A stretch of 15,812 nt of DNA from NCBI GenBank assembly GCA_003521815.1, contig DPHE01000003.1, forward strand, positions 1,997-17,808, given 5' to 3'. The notes beneath the pieces were generated by a model. It searched no databases. It saw only the letters and a program-made list of their open reading frames with translations, and was not told where the DNA came from. Below are positions 14,539 through 15,812 of the stretch, piece by piece (within the stretch, counting starts at the first letter, position 1; each line of letters starts with the position of its first letter). Source of the stretch: Colwellia sp. GTDB lineage: Bacteria; Pseudomonadota; Gammaproteobacteria; Enterobacterales; Alteromonadaceae. A program made the position numbers and the translations under genes.

Positions 14539-15213
14539 CTAATTTGATACTGTTGCTAACTCTACACGCATTTCATCGATGGCAACTTTATAATCTGTTT
14601 GCGAAAATATGGCACTGCCTGCAACAAACATATCGGCACCTGCTTCAGCGATTTCAGCAATATTATTGGCCTTAACGCCACCGTCAACTTGTAAGCGAAT
14701 ATCACGACCACTTTGGATAATTTTTTCTTTCACTAAGCGTAATTTATCTAAGGTTGTTGGAATAAAAGATTGCCCACCAAAGCCAGGGTTTACTGACATC
14801 AATAATATGACATCAAGCTTGTCCATCACAAAGTCGAGACACTGCAAAGGTGTTGCTGGGTTCAAGACTAATCCCGCTTTACAGCCGTGATCTTTTATTA
14901 ACTGTAAAGTTCGGTCAACATGATCACTGCCTTCTGGATGAAAAGTAATAATATCAGCACCCGCTTTAGCAAACTGAGGAATTAAGCTATCGACAGGTTT
15001 TACCATTAAATGTACATCTATTGGCGCCGTTATACCGTAATCACGTAATGACTGACAGATCATAGGACCAAAAGTTAAATTAGGGACAAAATGATTATCC
15101 ATAACATCAAAGTGAACAACATCTGCGCCAGCAGCTAAAACCTTGGCAACATCATCACCCAAACGAGCAAAATCCGCAGATAAAATAGAAGGTGCAATTA
15201 AAAAAGAAGACAT
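14539..15213 (-). CDS. rpe: Ribulose-phosphate 3-epimerase
   Basis: Rpe interconverts ribulose 5-phosphate and xylulose 5-phosphate in the pentose phosphate pathway. The 224-residue TIM barrel shows the family motifs FLIAPSILSADFARLGDDV (4-22), VVHFDVMDNHFVPNLTFGP (32-50), PIDVHLMV (64-71), LMSVNPGFGGQSF (138-150) and LQVDGGV (174-180). The metal ligands are expected at H34, D36, H68 and D177, and all are present. The gene leads a two-gene unit with trpS. In many gammaproteobacteria gph lies between these two genes, but here there are only 49 bases. An AGGG-type ribosome site lies about 11 bases before the ATG. Confidence 0.98.
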   Translation of the reverse strand: MSSFLIAPSILSADFARLGDDVAKVLAAGADVVHFDVMDNHFVPNLTFGPMICQSLRDYGITAPIDVHLMVKPVDSLIPQFAKAGADIITFHPEGSDHVDRTLQLIKDHGCKAGLVLNPATPLQCLDFVMDKLDVILLMSVNPGFGGQSFIPTTLDKLRLVKEKIIQSGRDIRLQVDGGVKANNIAEIAEAGADMFVAGSAIFSQTDYKVAIDEMRVELATVSN

Positions 15214-15507
15214 AATAATAGAGCCCTAAAAAAAGTTATCGCCATTATACCCAAGCTATTACTAAATGCGAGTTTCACGATAGTATATAAAAAGCGCACC
15301 TAATTTGCCCAAGAGAAAGTTAACCGCACCATATTGATGCAAACCAACTAAACCCATCTAGAATAATTTTTCCATTATAATCAAATTTAAATATTAACTA
15401 CTTGTTTAATAAGTGTAATTTATTAAATCCAATGAACCATGAACATTCAGGCATCATCTTTGCTTAATACTAGATAGATTCACAATTTTATAATTAAGAG
15501 AGTTAAC
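15214..15507. other. 294-bp spacer between divergent rpe and porin genes
   Basis: It must hold the promoters of both rpe and the porin gene, but I could not pick a convincing -35/-10 pair. A TATAAT at 15489-15494 is too close to the porin start to be its -10. TATACCCAAGCTATTAC at 15247-15263 weakly resembles the TATACCC arm of the repeats near prmA. Confidence 0.5.
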
Positions 15508-15812
15508 ATGAAAAAATCACTATTGAGCATAACACTAACCTCACTTTTAGCTACATCTGCATTCATTTCAACTTCAGCATCTGCTACTGATATTGAAGGT
15601 TTAAGTGCCAATGTTGGCGTAGTATCACAATATATATTCCGTGGTGTTGTACAAACAGACACAGCATCTGCTAGCGCCGGTGTTGATTATGAAAACAGTG
15701 GCTTTTATGTTGGTACTTGGGCAGCTGATGTTCAAGATGGTTTAGAGATCGACGTTTATGGCGGTTACGGTAACGAACTAGATAACGGCTTAGGTTATTC
15801 TGTTGGTTTTAC
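15508..15812 (+). CDS. TorF-family putative porin, N-terminal part (3' end outside window)
   Basis: The first 101 codons of an outer-membrane protein are present. A typical signal peptide (MKKSLLSITLTSLLATSAF, then ISTSASA with likely cleavage at residue 26) is followed by LSANVGVVSQYIFRGVVQTD, ASAGVDYENSGFYVGTWAAD and EIDVYGGYGNELDNGLGYSV. The N-V-SxYIFRG, YVGTWA and E-D-Y-GY patterns are those of the TIGR02001/TorF group of predicted beta-barrel porins, whose substrate is unknown. The GAGAG ribosome site lies about 7 bases before the ATG. The frame stays open to the window edge. It is divergent from rpe, with no partner visible. Confidence 0.88.
   Translation, partial: MKKSLLSITLTSLLATSAFISTSASATDIEGLSANVGVVSQYIFRGVVQTDTASASAGVDYENSGFYVGTWAADVQDGLEIDVYGGYGNELDNGLGYSVGF

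Overview
The window reads as chromosomal DNA of an AT-rich marine gammaproteobacterium of the order Alteromonadales, most likely the Colwelliaceae (Colwellia/Thalassotalea type). This is inferred from the dusB-fis pair, purH/purD, prmA, trpS and rpe proteins of gammaproteobacterial type, the TorF-like porin and the base composition; it has not been checked by any search. Most of the content is housekeeping. I see no phage, insertion sequence, CRISPR array, RNA gene or defence system.

Layout. The left edge holds the 3' end of an elongation factor G gene (+) with a strong terminator, facing the purine cluster on the minus strand. In order of transcription that cluster is dusB-fis (terminator), purH (palindromic terminator), a signal-peptide-bearing methyltransferase, and purD (terminator). 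Next comes prmA (-), whose 5' leader carries a 75-bp perfect-armed palindrome. Two plus-strand genes follow: an RraA-family protein and a siroheme-synthase-like protein whose methyltransferase half is truncated and has lost its SAM-binding motif. A thiolase-like gene (-) then converges on them. Beyond it lies a decayed MmcQ/YjbR-family pseudogene (-), which appears in no intact reading frame, directly downstream of a TonB-dependent receptor of the OprC/NosA copper type (-). The receptor has a long upstream region with two perfect short palindromes. A composite inverted repeat of the CCCTTCGACAAGCTCAGG type touches the trpS stop codon. trpS and rpe (-) follow without the gph gene that often sits between them, and the window ends in the 5' part of a TorF-family porin gene (+).

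How the parts work together. PurH and PurD both serve IMP synthesis. DusB and Fis form the classic growth-rate-linked operon. PrmA, EF-G, TrpS and DusB serve translation. The siroheme-like enzyme would need a separate uroporphyrinogen-III methyltransferase elsewhere in the genome.

The observations most worth checking are the receptor's altered copper site (Cys of CxxxM replaced by Gly while HxM is kept), the vestigial SUMT half of the siroheme protein, the YjbR pseudogene, the exported methyltransferase placed between purH and purD, and two families of palindromic intergenic repeats.
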